A stretch of 64,000 bases of DNA. It comes from Rothia nasimurium. GTDB taxonomy: Bacteria > Actinomycetota > Actinomycetes > Actinomycetales > Micrococcaceae. Below, piece by piece: positions 52,653-61,211 of this stretch (its first letter is position 1; every line of letters starts with the position of its first letter). The stretch is from contig NZ_CP056080.1 in NCBI RefSeq assembly GCF_014217215.1, positions 1,426,001-1,490,000 on the forward strand, in the 5' to 3' direction. The position numbers and the translations under genes were made by a program. Under the pieces are notes generated by a model that was given only the letters and a program-made list of their open reading frames with translations, was not told where the DNA came from and did no database searches.

Positions 52653-54317
52653 CTATTGCAGGCGCACTTCTTGCCAGTCACTTATCTTGGAAAGAAGGTA
52701 CCGGTCATGAGTTGCGACAACGACACTCGACTGGGTCCCCCTGAGATGGGGTATAAGTTGGTCGAGCAGGGTCATTGATAGGTGGTTGGTTGGCTCATCG
52801 AGCAGCAGGGCATGAGGACGTTGGGCTATTGTGACTGCCAAGTGGAGTCTCCTTTGCTGGCCAGCGGAAAGCTGCTCAACATGGGTGGTACGCGCTTCGC
52901 TGGTCAGTAACCCCAGGCTTTCTAGAGTCGGGGTGTCCGAATACTCCGCGTAGGTACCTGCTTGAATGAGGCTTTGCCGATACACATCTTCTGGAGTTAG
53001 CGCCGGGTTCCATTGGGGCACCTCTTGCGACAACAGGGCCATCTTCACATCGGGCGCTACGGCCAATTTGCCATTTGTGGGGGCAAGCTCCCCTGCCAGC
53101 ATAGAAATCAAGGTTGATTTACCGGTCCCGTTTCCACCTGTCACCACAATCTTTTGCCCGGTCCTTAGCGATAAGCTAACGCCCTGAGCGCTGCGCCCCA
53201 GATATGCGATATCGCTAGCTTCAAGCACTAGCTTATCTTTCTGGATCCGTACCTCTGGGTACTGCAGAATACTCGGAGGCTCAGGGACTTCAATGTGATA
53301 GCTTTCCAGCTCGTTGAGACGTTGCTTAAAGGCTTTGACATGATGAGCAGCTCGTGTTGCCCGCTGATGTTTACCTGTCCCCTTGGGCGGCCGCCACCCT
53401 GTCTGTAACCTAGCTCCTGCTTCTTCCACCGCCTGTTTCAGTTCTTCTTTGCGGTTGATGTGGTCTTGATAGGCTTTCTCCCACGCAATACGATCTTTTC
53501 GTTTTCCCTTCTGCCTCCCTTTGTAACCACCAGAGTAGACCTGGGGCACCCCGTGTAGTGACGGGTCAAGATCACAGAAAGTCTGCGCAACGTCAACAAG
53601 GAGTTGCCGGTCATGGCTAACTACCGCAAATCCGTTCTTTAGCTCCTGCAAAGACTGAGTCAGGAATTCAATTGATTCTCTGTCTAGATGATTAGTCGGC
53701 TCATCAAGCAGAAGAACATCTGCCCCGGCGCCAAGAAGCACAGCAAGCCTTACTCTGTGCCTTTGACCTACCGATAGGGTGCTAAGGTTTCGGGATCGGT
53801 CTGTACACGCTTTTAGTCCATGGAGCGCTTGGTCGATTTTTCTGTCAATATCCCACGCTTCCAGTGCACTGGCTTTTTCTAGCGCTTGAGCGTAGGCAGC
53901 TTCTGCGCCTTCCTGACCAAGCGCGAGTAATTCTGACGCTCTGTCGAGGTCTGCAAGTGCTGTATGTGCATGTTGAGTGGATAGTTTGATAAGGTCGCCT
54001 ACAGTTTGATGGTCGACCAATGGCATATCCTGCCCAACAAAAGCGATTGTCCCCTGAGATGCCACTTCACCCAGGTCAGGGTTTTCTAGGCCTGACAGTA
54101 TTTTGAGTAGGGTGCTTTTCCCTGCACCGTTCTCTCCAACGACGGCCATCTTGGTATTTGCCGATATTGTCAGGTTTAAATCTGAGAACAGTATTTTTCC
54201 GCCTCTAGTGGCGGAGATGTTTTCTGCTTTGATGTGTGCGGTGGTGGATGTTCCGCTCTGGTGAGTAACGAAGCCTAATGTATGAGGTTCTTCGGGGTGA
54301 TGTTTGTTATTTCGCAT
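52653..54317 (-). CDS. ABC-F family ATP-binding protein
   Basis: 554 residues with two ABC domains and no membrane part. First domain: Walker A GENGAGKST, signature LSVGQRHR, Walker B LLLDEPTNHLD. A linker with HINRKEELKQAVEEAGARLQ follows. Second domain: GGNGTGKST, LSAGQQRR, LLLDEPTNHLS. ABC-F proteins bind ribosomes; this Msr/Lsa/Vga-like layout suggests protection from macrolide-, lincosamide- or pleuromutilin-type drugs. Start ATG 54317 chosen because the frame above it runs through the leader and the tRNA gene. It is placed between tRNA-Gly copies with a terminator and a leader peptide ahead of it, and is AT-richer than the neighbours. Confidence 0.88.
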   Translation of the reverse strand: MRNNKHHPEEPHTLGFVTHQSGTSTTAHIKAENISATRGGKILFSDLNLTISANTKMAVVGENGAGKSTLLKILSGLENPDLGEVASQGTIAFVGQDMPLVDHQTVGDLIKLSTQHAHTALADLDRASELLALGQEGAEAAYAQALEKASALEAWDIDRKIDQALHGLKACTDRSRNLSTLSVGQRHRVRLAVLLGAGADVLLLDEPTNHLDRESIEFLTQSLQELKNGFAVVSHDRQLLVDVAQTFCDLDPSLHGVPQVYSGGYKGRQKGKRKDRIAWEKAYQDHINRKEELKQAVEEAGARLQTGWRPPKGTGKHQRATRAAHHVKAFKQRLNELESYHIEVPEPPSILQYPEVRIQKDKLVLEASDIAYLGRSAQGVSLSLRTGQKIVVTGGNGTGKSTLISMLAGELAPTNGKLAVAPDVKMALLSQEVPQWNPALTPEDVYRQSLIQAGTYAEYSDTPTLESLGLLTSEARTTHVEQLSAGQQRRLHLAVTIAQRPHALLLDEPTNHLSMTLLDQLIPHLRGTQSSVVVATHDRYLLSKISDWQEVRLQ

Positions 54318-54493
54318 ATTCTCTACTAGTCCGTTGAGGGTACGACTATGTACCCGTTCATCTGGGGTGATGGAACGGCGGCTGAAGAGATTGAACCCTA
54401 GGTGTAAGCCGCCTTTAGCGGCGGGTCCAGGGCTTAGAGATAGCTGCTGCGAAATACATAGTGAACACTCTATCAAGTGGTGGATAGCGATGC
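54318..54493 (-). promoter_or_regulatory. structured leader of the ABC-F gene
   Basis: A leader of about 175 bases after a strong terminator. It encodes a 14-codon peptide (54415-54459) whose end overlaps a GCCGC/GCGGC hairpin. The GGCGGCT in that hairpin can instead pair with AGCCGCC about 35 bases on. Alternative pairing with a short upstream frame is the layout of drug-induced attenuators. Confidence 0.45.
54415..54459 (-). CDS. putative leader peptide MYFAAAISKPWTRR
   Basis: Fourteen codons, ATG 54459 to TAA 54417-54415, upstream of the ABC-F gene. No good ribosome site; GAGTG lies about 8 bases ahead. Its last codons lie in the first arm of a hairpin, so a stalled ribosome would change the fold. 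Confidence 0.35.
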   Translation of the reverse strand: MYFAAAISKPWTRR

Positions 54494-54524
54494 AAAAAAG
54501 CCCCGGCTCATTGAGCCGGGGCTT
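54494..54524 (-). terminator. rho-independent terminator after tRNA-Gly copy 2
   Basis: Perfect 12-pair stem AAGCCCCGGCTC/GAGCCGGGGCTT with a tight loop, followed by TTTTTT on the minus strand. It ends the Gly-Val-Gly transcript before the ABC-F leader. Confidence 0.9.
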
Positions 54525-54530
54525 ACGTGG

Positions 54531-54603
<73 letters not shown>

Positions 54604-54636
54604 ATATGCAATTATTTGCAATGGATTTTCATCCAG

Positions 54637-54708
54637 TGCGCGATACTGGGATCGAACCAGTGACCCCTTCCATGTCAAGGAAGTGCGCTACCGCTGCGCC
54701 AATCGCGC
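54637..54708 (-). tRNA. tRNA-Val (GAC), copy 1
   Basis: 72 bases, identical to 52335-52406. Second gene of the cluster in transcription order. Confidence 0.95.
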
Positions 54709-54732
54709 ATAACACTCGCAAGGAGTGTTGCG

Positions 54733-54805
<73 letters not shown>

Positions 54806-54847
54806 ATTGTGTTTCAGTTCCTTAGGGAACCGAACCAACGAGTAAAT

Positions 54848-54876
54848 ACTTTACACTCTTTTCTAGCTCTTGCCAA
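54848..54876 (-). promoter_or_regulatory. promoter of the tRNA cluster
   Basis: TTGGCA (complement of 54871-54876), 17 bases, TAAAGT (complement of 54848-54853) on the minus strand. Strong match to the vegetative consensus directly upstream of the first tRNA. Confidence 0.7.
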
Positions 54877-55033
54877 ATCGGAGCACATCTTCATGTAAAC
54901 CCTTTTTTACCGCGTATTTTCGCGGTTCTTACCACCACAGCCCCACCCAGCTCAAAATTTTTCTTCTATGCCCTGCACCACATCTTTGGGCACGTACACT
55001 GTAAAAAACACTTCTATTCATCGTGGAGTTTTC

Positions 55034-55603
55034 ATGCACCCCCAGCTTCTCACCGAACGTTTTACCTTGCGCCCCTTGCGCGAGGCTGACGCAGAAGCGA
55101 TGGCTCAAGCCTGCCAGGACCCGGATATTATTCGCTTTTGTCTATCCGTACCCCTGAACTATACGGAAGAGACTGCCCGTGATTTCGTTGCCTACGCCCA
55201 CCAGGCGAGTGAGAGCGGGCATGAGCTGGTGTGGGGTATTGATGCGAGCGGGGTTTTTGCTGGTGTGGTGAGCCTGTTTAACATCACGGGTTCTTCGGCT
55301 GAGGTCGGCTACTGGTTGGCGCCGGGGAGTCGCGGTCAGGGGTTTCTAACCGAGGCTCTAGGTATGGTGGTGGGCTTTGCCCTGGACCCTCAGGGGCTGG
55401 GTCTCGATCGGCTGAGTTGGAAGGCGCTTTCTGATAACGAGGCGTCCGAGCGGGTGGCTCGCAGGGTTGGGTTTACCGATTTCCGTACTTTGGTGAAAAG
55501 CGAGCCGGGCCGCCCGCTTGAGGACGGTTCCGCTCCCCTGCTTGATATGCGCGCAGCTGAGCTGACGCGCGACCGCTGGGCTGAGCTGGGTTTCCCCGGC
55601 TAA
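55034..55603 (+). CDS. GNAT-family acetyltransferase (RimJ/RimL type)
   Basis: 189 residues. TERFTLRPLREADAEAM opening and SAEVGYWLAPGSRGQGFLTEALGMVV (acetyl-CoA motif with RGQGF) followed by LSWKALSDNEASERVARRVGF place it in the RimJ/RimL-like N-acetyltransferases. Substrate may be a ribosomal-protein N-terminus or a small amine. Start ATG 55034 with GTGGAG six bases upstream. Its stop overlaps the stop of the displaced zapE end (55600), so the two genes originally met tail to tail. Confidence 0.8.
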   Translation: MHPQLLTERFTLRPLREADAEAMAQACQDPDIIRFCLSVPLNYTEETARDFVAYAHQASESGHELVWGIDASGVFAGVVSLFNITGSSAEVGYWLAPGSRGQGFLTEALGMVVGFALDPQGLGLDRLSWKALSDNEASERVARRVGFTDFRTLVKSEPGRPLEDGSAPLLDMRAAELTRDRWAELGFPG

Positions 55604-55647
55604 GCCTTATCGTCCAACATACCTTCACGCGCTAGAGCGGTGAGGCG
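55600..55647 (-). pseudogene. displaced original 3' end of zapE
   Basis: 55606-55647 is identical over 42 bases to 55711-55752, inside the present zapE. Read on the minus strand it encodes TALAREGMLDDKA and a stop, whereas the functional copy ends DDKTA. The 63 bases between the copies hold the 40-base dispersed repeat. Confidence 0.85.
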
Positions 55648-55653
55648 AGACGG

Positions 55654-55693
55654 AGTGAGCGGGTGCGAGCGCGCGAGCACACAAGAGCGAACG
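55654..55693. repeat. 40-base dispersed repeat, copy B
   Basis: Identical to 30764-30803. It lies between the two copies of the zapE end, just past the present zapE stop. Confidence 0.9.
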
Positions 55694-55701
55694 GAGTGGT
55701 T

Positions 55702-56763
55702 TCACGCCGTCTTATCGTCCAACATACCTTCACGCGCTAGAGCGGTGAGGCGTGAAACCGCACGGAAGTACTTTTTCTGGTATCCGCCGGTCATCATTTC
55801 TTCGGTGAAAACCCGGTCGAAGGGTACGCCGGAGGCGATGATGGGGAGGTCTTTGTCGTAGAGGCGGTCGGCGAGGACGACGAAGCGCAGGGCGACGGCT
55901 TGTTGGGTGATGGTGGTGACGTTGCGCCAGGCGATGGCGTCGAGGCCGTCGATGAATTGGCGGTAGCGGGAGGGGTGCACACGGGAGAGGTGGTCGATGA
56001 GGGCTTCAAAGTCGTCGATGGCGACGGTTCCGAGCCCACCGAAACGACTATCGACCAGGGAATCGAAATCAGCATCTGCGACGGGTGCGGGGGCGGCGGG
56101 TAGGCCGCGGTGACGGAAGTCTTCGCCGTCGACGCGCAGCACGTCGAACTGGTCGGCGAGTACCTGGATTTCGCGTTTGAAGTCGGCTGCTGCGAAGCGG
56201 CCTTCGCCGAGGGCGCCGGGCAGGGTGTTGGAGGTGGCGACGAGTTTGACGCCTGCTTCGGCGAGTTCGCGCATCAGGCGGGACATGAGCACGGTGTCAC
56301 CGGGGTCGTCGAGTTCGAATTCGTCGATGCAGACCAGCTTGTAGTGTGAGAGGGCTTCGACGGTTTTGCGGAAGGTCAGGGCGCCAACCAGGTTGGTGTA
56401 TTCGACGAAGGTGCCGAAGGCTTTGGGGCCTTCGACCATGTGCCAGAGGGAGGCGAGCAGGTGGGTTTTACCCACGCCGAAGCCGCCGTCGAGATAGAGG
56501 CCGGCCTTGGTCTCGTCCTTCTTTTTGCCGCCGCCGAAGAGTTTGCCGAAGAAGCCGCCCCCGCTGGTTGATCCGCCGCGGTTGATGGTTTCGCCGAAGG
56601 CGCGCAGGGCGTCGACTGCTGCCTGCTGGGAGGGCTGGGCGGGGTCGGGGCGGTAGGTATTGAAAGACACTTCACCGAAGCGTTCTGAGGGCCTGAACCC
56701 TGAGAGGAGTTCGTCGGCTGAGACGTGGGGGGTGCGGTCGGTGAGGTGGGTGTAGGTTGCCAC
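55702..56763 (-). CDS. zapE: cell division protein ZapE (AFG1-like ATPase)
   Basis: 353 residues, a P-loop ATPase of the AFG1/ZapE family, related to mitochondrial Afg1/LACE1 and implicated in Z-ring regulation. Walker A GGFGVGKTHLL near 90-100 and Walker B LVCIDEFELDDPGD. The sensor region TSNTLPGALGEGRF and RFVVLADRLYDKDLPII are also present. Start GTG 56763 (ATYTHLTDRTPH) preferred to 56814. The last codons were rebuilt by a 105-base duplication; 11 bases past the end (55699-55709) are an inverted copy of 55748-55758, giving a stem around the 3' end. Confidence 0.9.
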   Translation of the reverse strand: MATYTHLTDRTPHVSADELLSGFRPSERFGEVSFNTYRPDPAQPSQQAAVDALRAFGETINRGGSTSGGGFFGKLFGGGKKKDETKAGLYLDGGFGVGKTHLLASLWHMVEGPKAFGTFVEYTNLVGALTFRKTVEALSHYKLVCIDEFELDDPGDTVLMSRLMRELAEAGVKLVATSNTLPGALGEGRFAAADFKREIQVLADQFDVLRVDGEDFRHRGLPAAPAPVADADFDSLVDSRFGGLGTVAIDDFEALIDHLSRVHPSRYRQFIDGLDAIAWRNVTTITQQAVALRFVVLADRLYDKDLPIIASGVPFDRVFTEEMMTGGYQKKYFRAVSRLTALAREGMLDDKTA

Positions 56764-56996
56764 GTGTGGTCTTTCCCTTTGGCGCGACGGTGCGCTGGTG
56801 ATTCGTACACCCACAGTCTAGTAGCTGGTGGGCAGGTTGCCCAATGTTGCGGTGGGGTTAGTGCGGGGCTGACTCTAAGCCGGTTGGCTTGTTCACAGAT
56901 TTGCTGGTCAGGCTCTGGGCGGACGCCGGTGGGCGGCTTCTCGTTTTAGGCTGGTAGGTGCATACCTATTGACGTGAGTGAAAGGGAAGAGAAACG

Positions 56997-57491
56997 GTGG
57001 CGAAGGCGAAGAAGAAGGGGGCGGCTACGGCTGCTTTGGCTCTGTTGCAGCAGACCGGTACCGCTTTTGAGGTGCGCGAGTATGAGCATGTGGACGGTGA
57101 AACCAACTTTGGCCTGGAGGCTGCCGAAAAGTTGGGCCGCTCCCCCGAGCAGGTTTTTAAGACCCTGATGATTACCCACGAGAAGGATTTTGCGGTCTGT
57201 GTGGTGCCGGTGGGTGGCAAGCTGAATGTGAAGGCTGCTGCGGCTGCGCTGGGCTGGAAGTCTGCGAAGATGGCTGCCCCCGATGTGGCGGAGAAGCGCA
57301 CCGGGTATGTGGTGGGCGGTATTTCTCCCCTGGGGCAGAAGACTGCTCACCCTACCCTGGTGGACGAAACCGCCCAGCTTTTTGACACGATTTTGGTATC
57401 GGGTGGGCGCCGAGGCCTGGATGTGGAGCTAGCTGCCGATGACCTGGTTGCGCTGACGCAGGGGGCTTACGCCGATATTGCGGCTGCTTAG
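56997..57491 (+). CDS. ybaK: Cys-tRNA(Pro)/Cys-tRNA(Cys) deacylase YbaK
   Basis: Trans-editing enzyme that hydrolyses mischarged Cys-tRNA(Pro). 164 residues. YbaK core: TNFGLEAAEKLGRSPEQVFKTL with the invariant Lys, GGKLNVKAAAAALGWKSAKMA and GYVVGGISPLGQK. Start GTG 56997 with AAGGGAAGAG before it. Its last 63 bases are also coding on the other strand for the end of the alpha/beta hydrolase, an unusually deep convergent overlap. Confidence 0.93.
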   Translation: MAKAKKKGAATAALALLQQTGTAFEVREYEHVDGETNFGLEAAEKLGRSPEQVFKTLMITHEKDFAVCVVPVGGKLNVKAAAAALGWKSAKMAAPDVAEKRTGYVVGGISPLGQKTAHPTLVDETAQLFDTILVSGGRRGLDVELAADDLVALTQGAYADIAAA

Positions 57492-58757
57492 CCAGTCGGT
57501 GACGGTGTCGAACCAGAGCTGCGGGTCTACGTTCCATTCCCTGGTGTGGGGGGCCTTTTCGAAGGGCACAAAGTCCACCAGAGGAGATAGCTCCGCCAGA
57601 GCCTGTGAGGGCTGGTAGGGCACGTAAGTATCATCTACCGAGTGCATGATTAGGGTAGGCACGGTAATGTCGCCTGCCCGGTGGGGCCAGGAAATCTGTT
57701 GCAGGCTGATGGGTTCTTTCAGCCCGGTGAGGGTGCTGAGGGCGGGATGGGTAATCATCTGTACACCCAGCTGACCGATGCGCAGCGGAATCTTGTTCAG
57801 GTGCGTGTGGTACTGGATGAGCTCAAGCCAGTCCAGGGCAGGGCCGTCCAGCACCAGGGCTTGAATAGCCCGGCGGTTACGGGCCAGGTCGGCGGTCTGC
57901 ATACAGATTGACCCGCCCATAGACCACCCAAAGAGCACCACGCTGCGAGCGCCGTGGGCCAGGGCGTAGTCGATGGCAACTTCGACGTCCCGCCATTCGG
58001 TGAAGCCCAGACCGTAGCGGCCGTCTTCGCTGGCGGGTGCTTCGCGGTCGTTGCGGTAGCTCATGTGCAGGCTGGTGAGGCCCAGGGCCTGGGTGGCGTC
58101 GAGGGCGCGCAGGGTTTCGGCGCGGGTTGCGCCCATGCCGTGCACCATGATGGCCCAGGTGTCGCTCGGTTCAGGGGAACCGGGGTCGTCATTTGCTTGC
58201 GCTGACCTTGTTTGCTCGCCCAGTGCCGCCCCGGGGTGTACCACCCAGGCAGGGGCGGGGCCTACTGGCAGGGACAGCTCAATATCTTCAGCCCGATAGC
58301 CAGCCATAGCGGGATCGGTGGCAACGACCCCGGTCAGGCGTCCGCGCTTTATATCTGCCATTGTGCCCCGGTAAATTTTTTCGATGCTCCGCACCACGGT
58401 CTTGTCCCCCGGCAGGTAGGAGGTCAGCTCCCCCAGCAGGGCAAAGCCCGCCCCGCCCGAGAAGTAAAAGCCGTAGTGGCCCGGGGCCAAGGTGCGCTCG
58501 GTGGCGTCTATACGGATGCTGGTAGGCTGCTGCCCCTCGGCGATGTCGGCGCTGCTGTATCCCAGGGAGTGTACGCGGACGTCCTCAACCGGCGCCTTGG
58601 GGGGAACCACGATTTTGCGGGCGAAGTGGGTAGCGATTCCTGCGGTGCCCAGGGCAGCGGCGCAGGCCAGGGTCGCTCCTGCGGCCCCGGCAACCCCCGC
58701 TACGGTAGCTAGGGTGAGGGTGCGGGCGGGTGTGGGGTGTGCGTGCTCAGTAGCCAT
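57429..58757 (-). CDS. alpha/beta hydrolase, membrane-anchored
   Basis: 442 residues. An N-terminal hydrophobic segment (about 13-40, TLTLATVAGVAGAAGATLAC) suggests membrane anchoring or export. The hydrolase core from about 200 has the nucleophile elbow GWSMGGS, the Asp in MHSVDDTYVP and His in KAPHTRE, so the triad is complete. Similar actinobacterial proteins are annotated as exported esterases or lipases of unknown substrate. The C-terminal 20 codons overlap ybaK; the overlapping part (SSRNIGVSPLRQRNQVIGS) lies beyond the last conserved motif and may be a recent extension. Confidence 0.85.
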   Translation of the reverse strand: MATEHAHPTPARTLTLATVAGVAGAAGATLACAAALGTAGIATHFARKIVVPPKAPVEDVRVHSLGYSSADIAEGQQPTSIRIDATERTLAPGHYGFYFSGGAGFALLGELTSYLPGDKTVVRSIEKIYRGTMADIKRGRLTGVVATDPAMAGYRAEDIELSLPVGPAPAWVVHPGAALGEQTRSAQANDDPGSPEPSDTWAIMVHGMGATRAETLRALDATQALGLTSLHMSYRNDREAPASEDGRYGLGFTEWRDVEVAIDYALAHGARSVVLFGWSMGGSICMQTADLARNRRAIQALVLDGPALDWLELIQYHTHLNKIPLRIGQLGVQMITHPALSTLTGLKEPISLQQISWPHRAGDITVPTLIMHSVDDTYVPYQPSQALAELSPLVDFVPFEKAPHTREWNVDPQLWFDTVTDWLSSRNIGVSPLRQRNQVIGS

Positions 58758-58840
58758 AATGTCCAGTTTACGGGAATAAGAGCCCCCTGCGCCTGCTTAT
58801 ACTGGTGCACAGATACCGCCCTGATGAAAGCGAGCAAGCT

Positions 58841-59263
58841 ATGAGTGATTCTCTGCCCGGCCTTGGTGCCATTGCCAAGAACTGGAAGGAAGTTCTGAAC
58901 CCCGATGAGTACGCGGTGCTGCGCCAAGGCGGTACGGAGCGGGCTTTTACCGGTGAGTATTGGGACACCACCACCGAGGGTGTCTACGCCTGTAGGGCCT
59001 GCGGCACCGAGTTGTTTCGGTCGACCGAGAAGTTTGAGAGCCACTGCGGCTGGCCCTCTTTCTTTGAGCCGCTCGCTGCTGACCGGGTGCGCTACATCGA
59101 GGACCGCTCTTTAGGTATGGTGCGCGTTGAGGTACGCTGTGCCGCCTGCGACTCCCACCTGGGCCACGTATTTGAGGGTGAGGGCTACGATACCCCCACC
59201 GACCTGCGCTACTGTATCAACTCTATTAGCCTGACGCTGCACGAGAAGCCGGTCGAAGGTTAG
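58841..59263 (+). CDS. msrB: peptide-methionine (R)-S-oxide reductase
   Basis: Repairs methionine-R-sulfoxide in proteins. 140 residues. Structural zinc cysteines CRAC and CAAC, HCGWPSFFEP and SHLGHVF; catalytic Cys in RYCINS. Start ATG 58841 (MSDSLPGLGAIAKNW); the frame open to 58805 lacks homology. It is divergent from the hydrolase. Oxidative-stress repair enzyme of the cytoplasm. Confidence 0.95.
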   Translation: MSDSLPGLGAIAKNWKEVLNPDEYAVLRQGGTERAFTGEYWDTTTEGVYACRACGTELFRSTEKFESHCGWPSFFEPLAADRVRYIEDRSLGMVRVEVRCAACDSHLGHVFEGEGYDTPTDLRYCINSISLTLHEKPVEG

Positions 59264-59335
59264 AGTGCACTAGCCCCGGCCAGCGGGGTAAAGCTGGCAT
59301 AATAGGGAGGTAGTTTTCCACCGGGAGGGAGTTTT

Positions 59336-60613
59336 ATGGTGGCGCAACCTGTAGGGGGAACAGGTTCTCAGTTTGATTTGCCTGAGGGGATTAGTATCCC
59401 CGAGGTGGTGTATCTCGACGAGCCTGAGGGAGGCACGCCGAGCGTCATCAACACAGAGCGCGGCCTGCACCGCGTTGCCGATATTTTGGCGGCCGAGAGC
59501 GGCCCGGTTGCTGTTGATACCGAGCGAGCTTCTGGCATTCGCTATGGTCAGCGAGCTTTTTTGGTACAGCTCAAGCGCGGTAATTCTGGGGTGATTCTGA
59601 TTGACCCCGAGAGTTTCGATGATCTCACCCTGATTAACGATGCCCTGGCCGGGGCTGAGTGGGTCTTGCACGCCGCAACCCAGGATTTGCCGTGTTTGGC
59701 GGAGATTGGCATGTACCCCGATGCCCTCTTTGATACCGAGCTGGGCGGACGCCTGGCCGGGTTTGAGCGCGTCGGGCTGGGGTACATGGTAGAGAACCTG
59801 TTGGGCTACAAGCTGGCCAAGGAGCACTCTGCCGTGGACTGGTCCCACCGTCCTCTCCCCGCCGCCTGGCTGAACTATGCCGCTTTGGACGTTGATATTC
59901 TGCTTGATCTGCGCGATGCGGTGGAAGATGAGCTGCGGGCCCAGGGTAAGCTGGCCTACGCGCTTGAGGAGTTCCGCTACGTGTGTGAGCACCCTGAGCG
60001 TGAAGAGAAGCCCGACCCCTGGCGCAAGACTAAGGGCATTCGTGATTTGAGGACCCGCCGCCAGCTCACCGCCCTGCGCAACCTCTGGTACGAGCGTGAA
60101 CACCTGGCGCAGAAGAAGGACGTTGCCCCCAAGCGCCTGCTGCCCGACGCGTCCTTGATTACTGCCGCTCGGCTGATGCCGCGCACCGTCCCGGCTATTT
60201 TGCAGATTCCCGGCTTTCAAACCCGCGCTCTCAAGCGGGAGGCTCCGCGCTGGCTGAAGGCCCTGGCAGAGGCGAAGAAGGAGGCGGAGCCCGTCCCCTT
60301 CACGACCCCGGCGTCCGGCCCCCCGCCGCTGAAGGCATGGGAGGTCAAGCGTCCTGAATCCGCCTTACTCATTGCTGAGGCAAAGCCTGCGGTGCTCGCT
60401 GTGGGCGAGCGCCTGAACATGCCGCAGGAGAACGTCCTTGCCCCCGATGTGCTGCGCCGCCTGTGCTGGGACCCGCCTGCCGGGTCGTCCGTTGAGGAAC
60501 TTAGGGTAGCCCTGCTTGAACTTGGGGCACGCCAGTGGCAGATTGAACTTATAGCCCCTGACCTGGCTGATATTTTTGCCCGGGTTAGAGTTAGACATTC
60601 ATCTACAAAGTAA
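59336..60613 (+). CDS. rnd: ribonuclease D-like 3'-5' exonuclease
   Basis: Exonuclease that trims the 3' ends of stable RNAs such as tRNAs. 425 residues. DEDD motifs: AVDTERASG (Exo I), HAATQDLPCL (Exo II) and the Exo III tyrosine/aspartate in LNYAALDVDILLDL. An HRDC domain lies at about 225-300 and a further helical C-terminal domain follows, the actinobacterial long form. GGGAGGG lies before the ATG. Monocistronic or leading into the Rieske gene 9 bases on. Confidence 0.92.
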   Translation: MVAQPVGGTGSQFDLPEGISIPEVVYLDEPEGGTPSVINTERGLHRVADILAAESGPVAVDTERASGIRYGQRAFLVQLKRGNSGVILIDPESFDDLTLINDALAGAEWVLHAATQDLPCLAEIGMYPDALFDTELGGRLAGFERVGLGYMVENLLGYKLAKEHSAVDWSHRPLPAAWLNYAALDVDILLDLRDAVEDELRAQGKLAYALEEFRYVCEHPEREEKPDPWRKTKGIRDLRTRRQLTALRNLWYEREHLAQKKDVAPKRLLPDASLITAARLMPRTVPAILQIPGFQTRALKREAPRWLKALAEAKKEAEPVPFTTPASGPPPLKAWEVKRPESALLIAEAKPAVLAVGERLNMPQENVLAPDVLRRLCWDPPAGSSVEELRVALLELGARQWQIELIAPDLADIFARVRVRHSSTK

Positions 60614-60622
60614 GGTTCAACT

Positions 60623-61120
60623 ATGTGCACTACCTGTGGTTGTCAGAAGGAAAATAAGGACGCCCCCGCCCCCGCTGAGCAGGCCGAGGCCGGTGGGCGC
60701 GGGCTCACCCGCCGCCAGGCGGTAGCGGGCACTGCGGGTCTGGGCGCCGGTGCCGCGCTGCTGACTGCCTGCGGTTCTTCTGATGAGTCTGAGAGCCTGA
60801 CCGCCAACGACGGCCGCCCGGCGCAGGCCACCGACATGGCCGCGGTTGAGGACGTCCCCGTAGGCGGCGTCATCCAGGCCAACAACGACGGGGTAACCGT
60901 AATGATTACCCAGCCGACCGAGGGCACCTTCCACGCGTTCTCTTCGGTGTGCACCCACCAGGGCTGCCAGCTGAACGCGCAGAAAGAAAAAACCTTGACC
61001 TGCCCCTGCCACGCCTCAGTATTCTCACTGGAGGACGGCTCGGTTCAAGGCGGCCCAGCAGAAACCGCCCTGCCCGAGTTCACGGTGGAGGTCAAGGACG
61101 GAAGGATCTGGGTTTCCTAA
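60623..61120 (+). CDS. Rieske [2Fe-2S] lipoprotein with Tat-like signal
   Basis: 165 residues. A cytosolic N-terminus MCTTCGCQKENK is followed by the twin-arginine region GLTRRQAVAGTAGLGAGAAL and a lipobox LLTAC (Cys50). The Rieske domain (about 75-165) has CTHQGC and CPCHASVF for the cluster. It is probably a folded electron carrier moved by Tat and lipid-anchored outside; the partner is unknown. The ATG is the only start ahead of the signal, so the CxxCxC at residues 2-7 is real in the gene model. AAGG seven bases upstream. Confidence 0.88.
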   Translation: MCTTCGCQKENKDAPAPAEQAEAGGRGLTRRQAVAGTAGLGAGAALLTACGSSDESESLTANDGRPAQATDMAAVEDVPVGGVIQANNDGVTVMITQPTEGTFHAFSSVCTHQGCQLNAQKEKTLTCPCHASVFSLEDGSVQGGPAETALPEFTVEVKDGRIWVS

Positions 61121-61140
61121 GCTAGCCATGACGGACGGAT

Positions 61141-61171
61141 GCACGGGCTCACAGCGAGCGTGAGCCCGTGC
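61141..61171. repeat. palindromic repeat between the Rieske gene and dxs
   Basis: Perfect 12-pair stem GCACGGGCTCAC/GTGAGCCCGTGC with loop AGCGAGC. Member of the dispersed GGCTCACAGCGAGC family, here between convergent genes and likely acting as a bidirectional terminator. Confidence 0.75.
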
Positions 61172-61211
61172 AGCCTGTTCTAAGCACGCCTTACGGCCTC
61201 TTAATTGTCGC

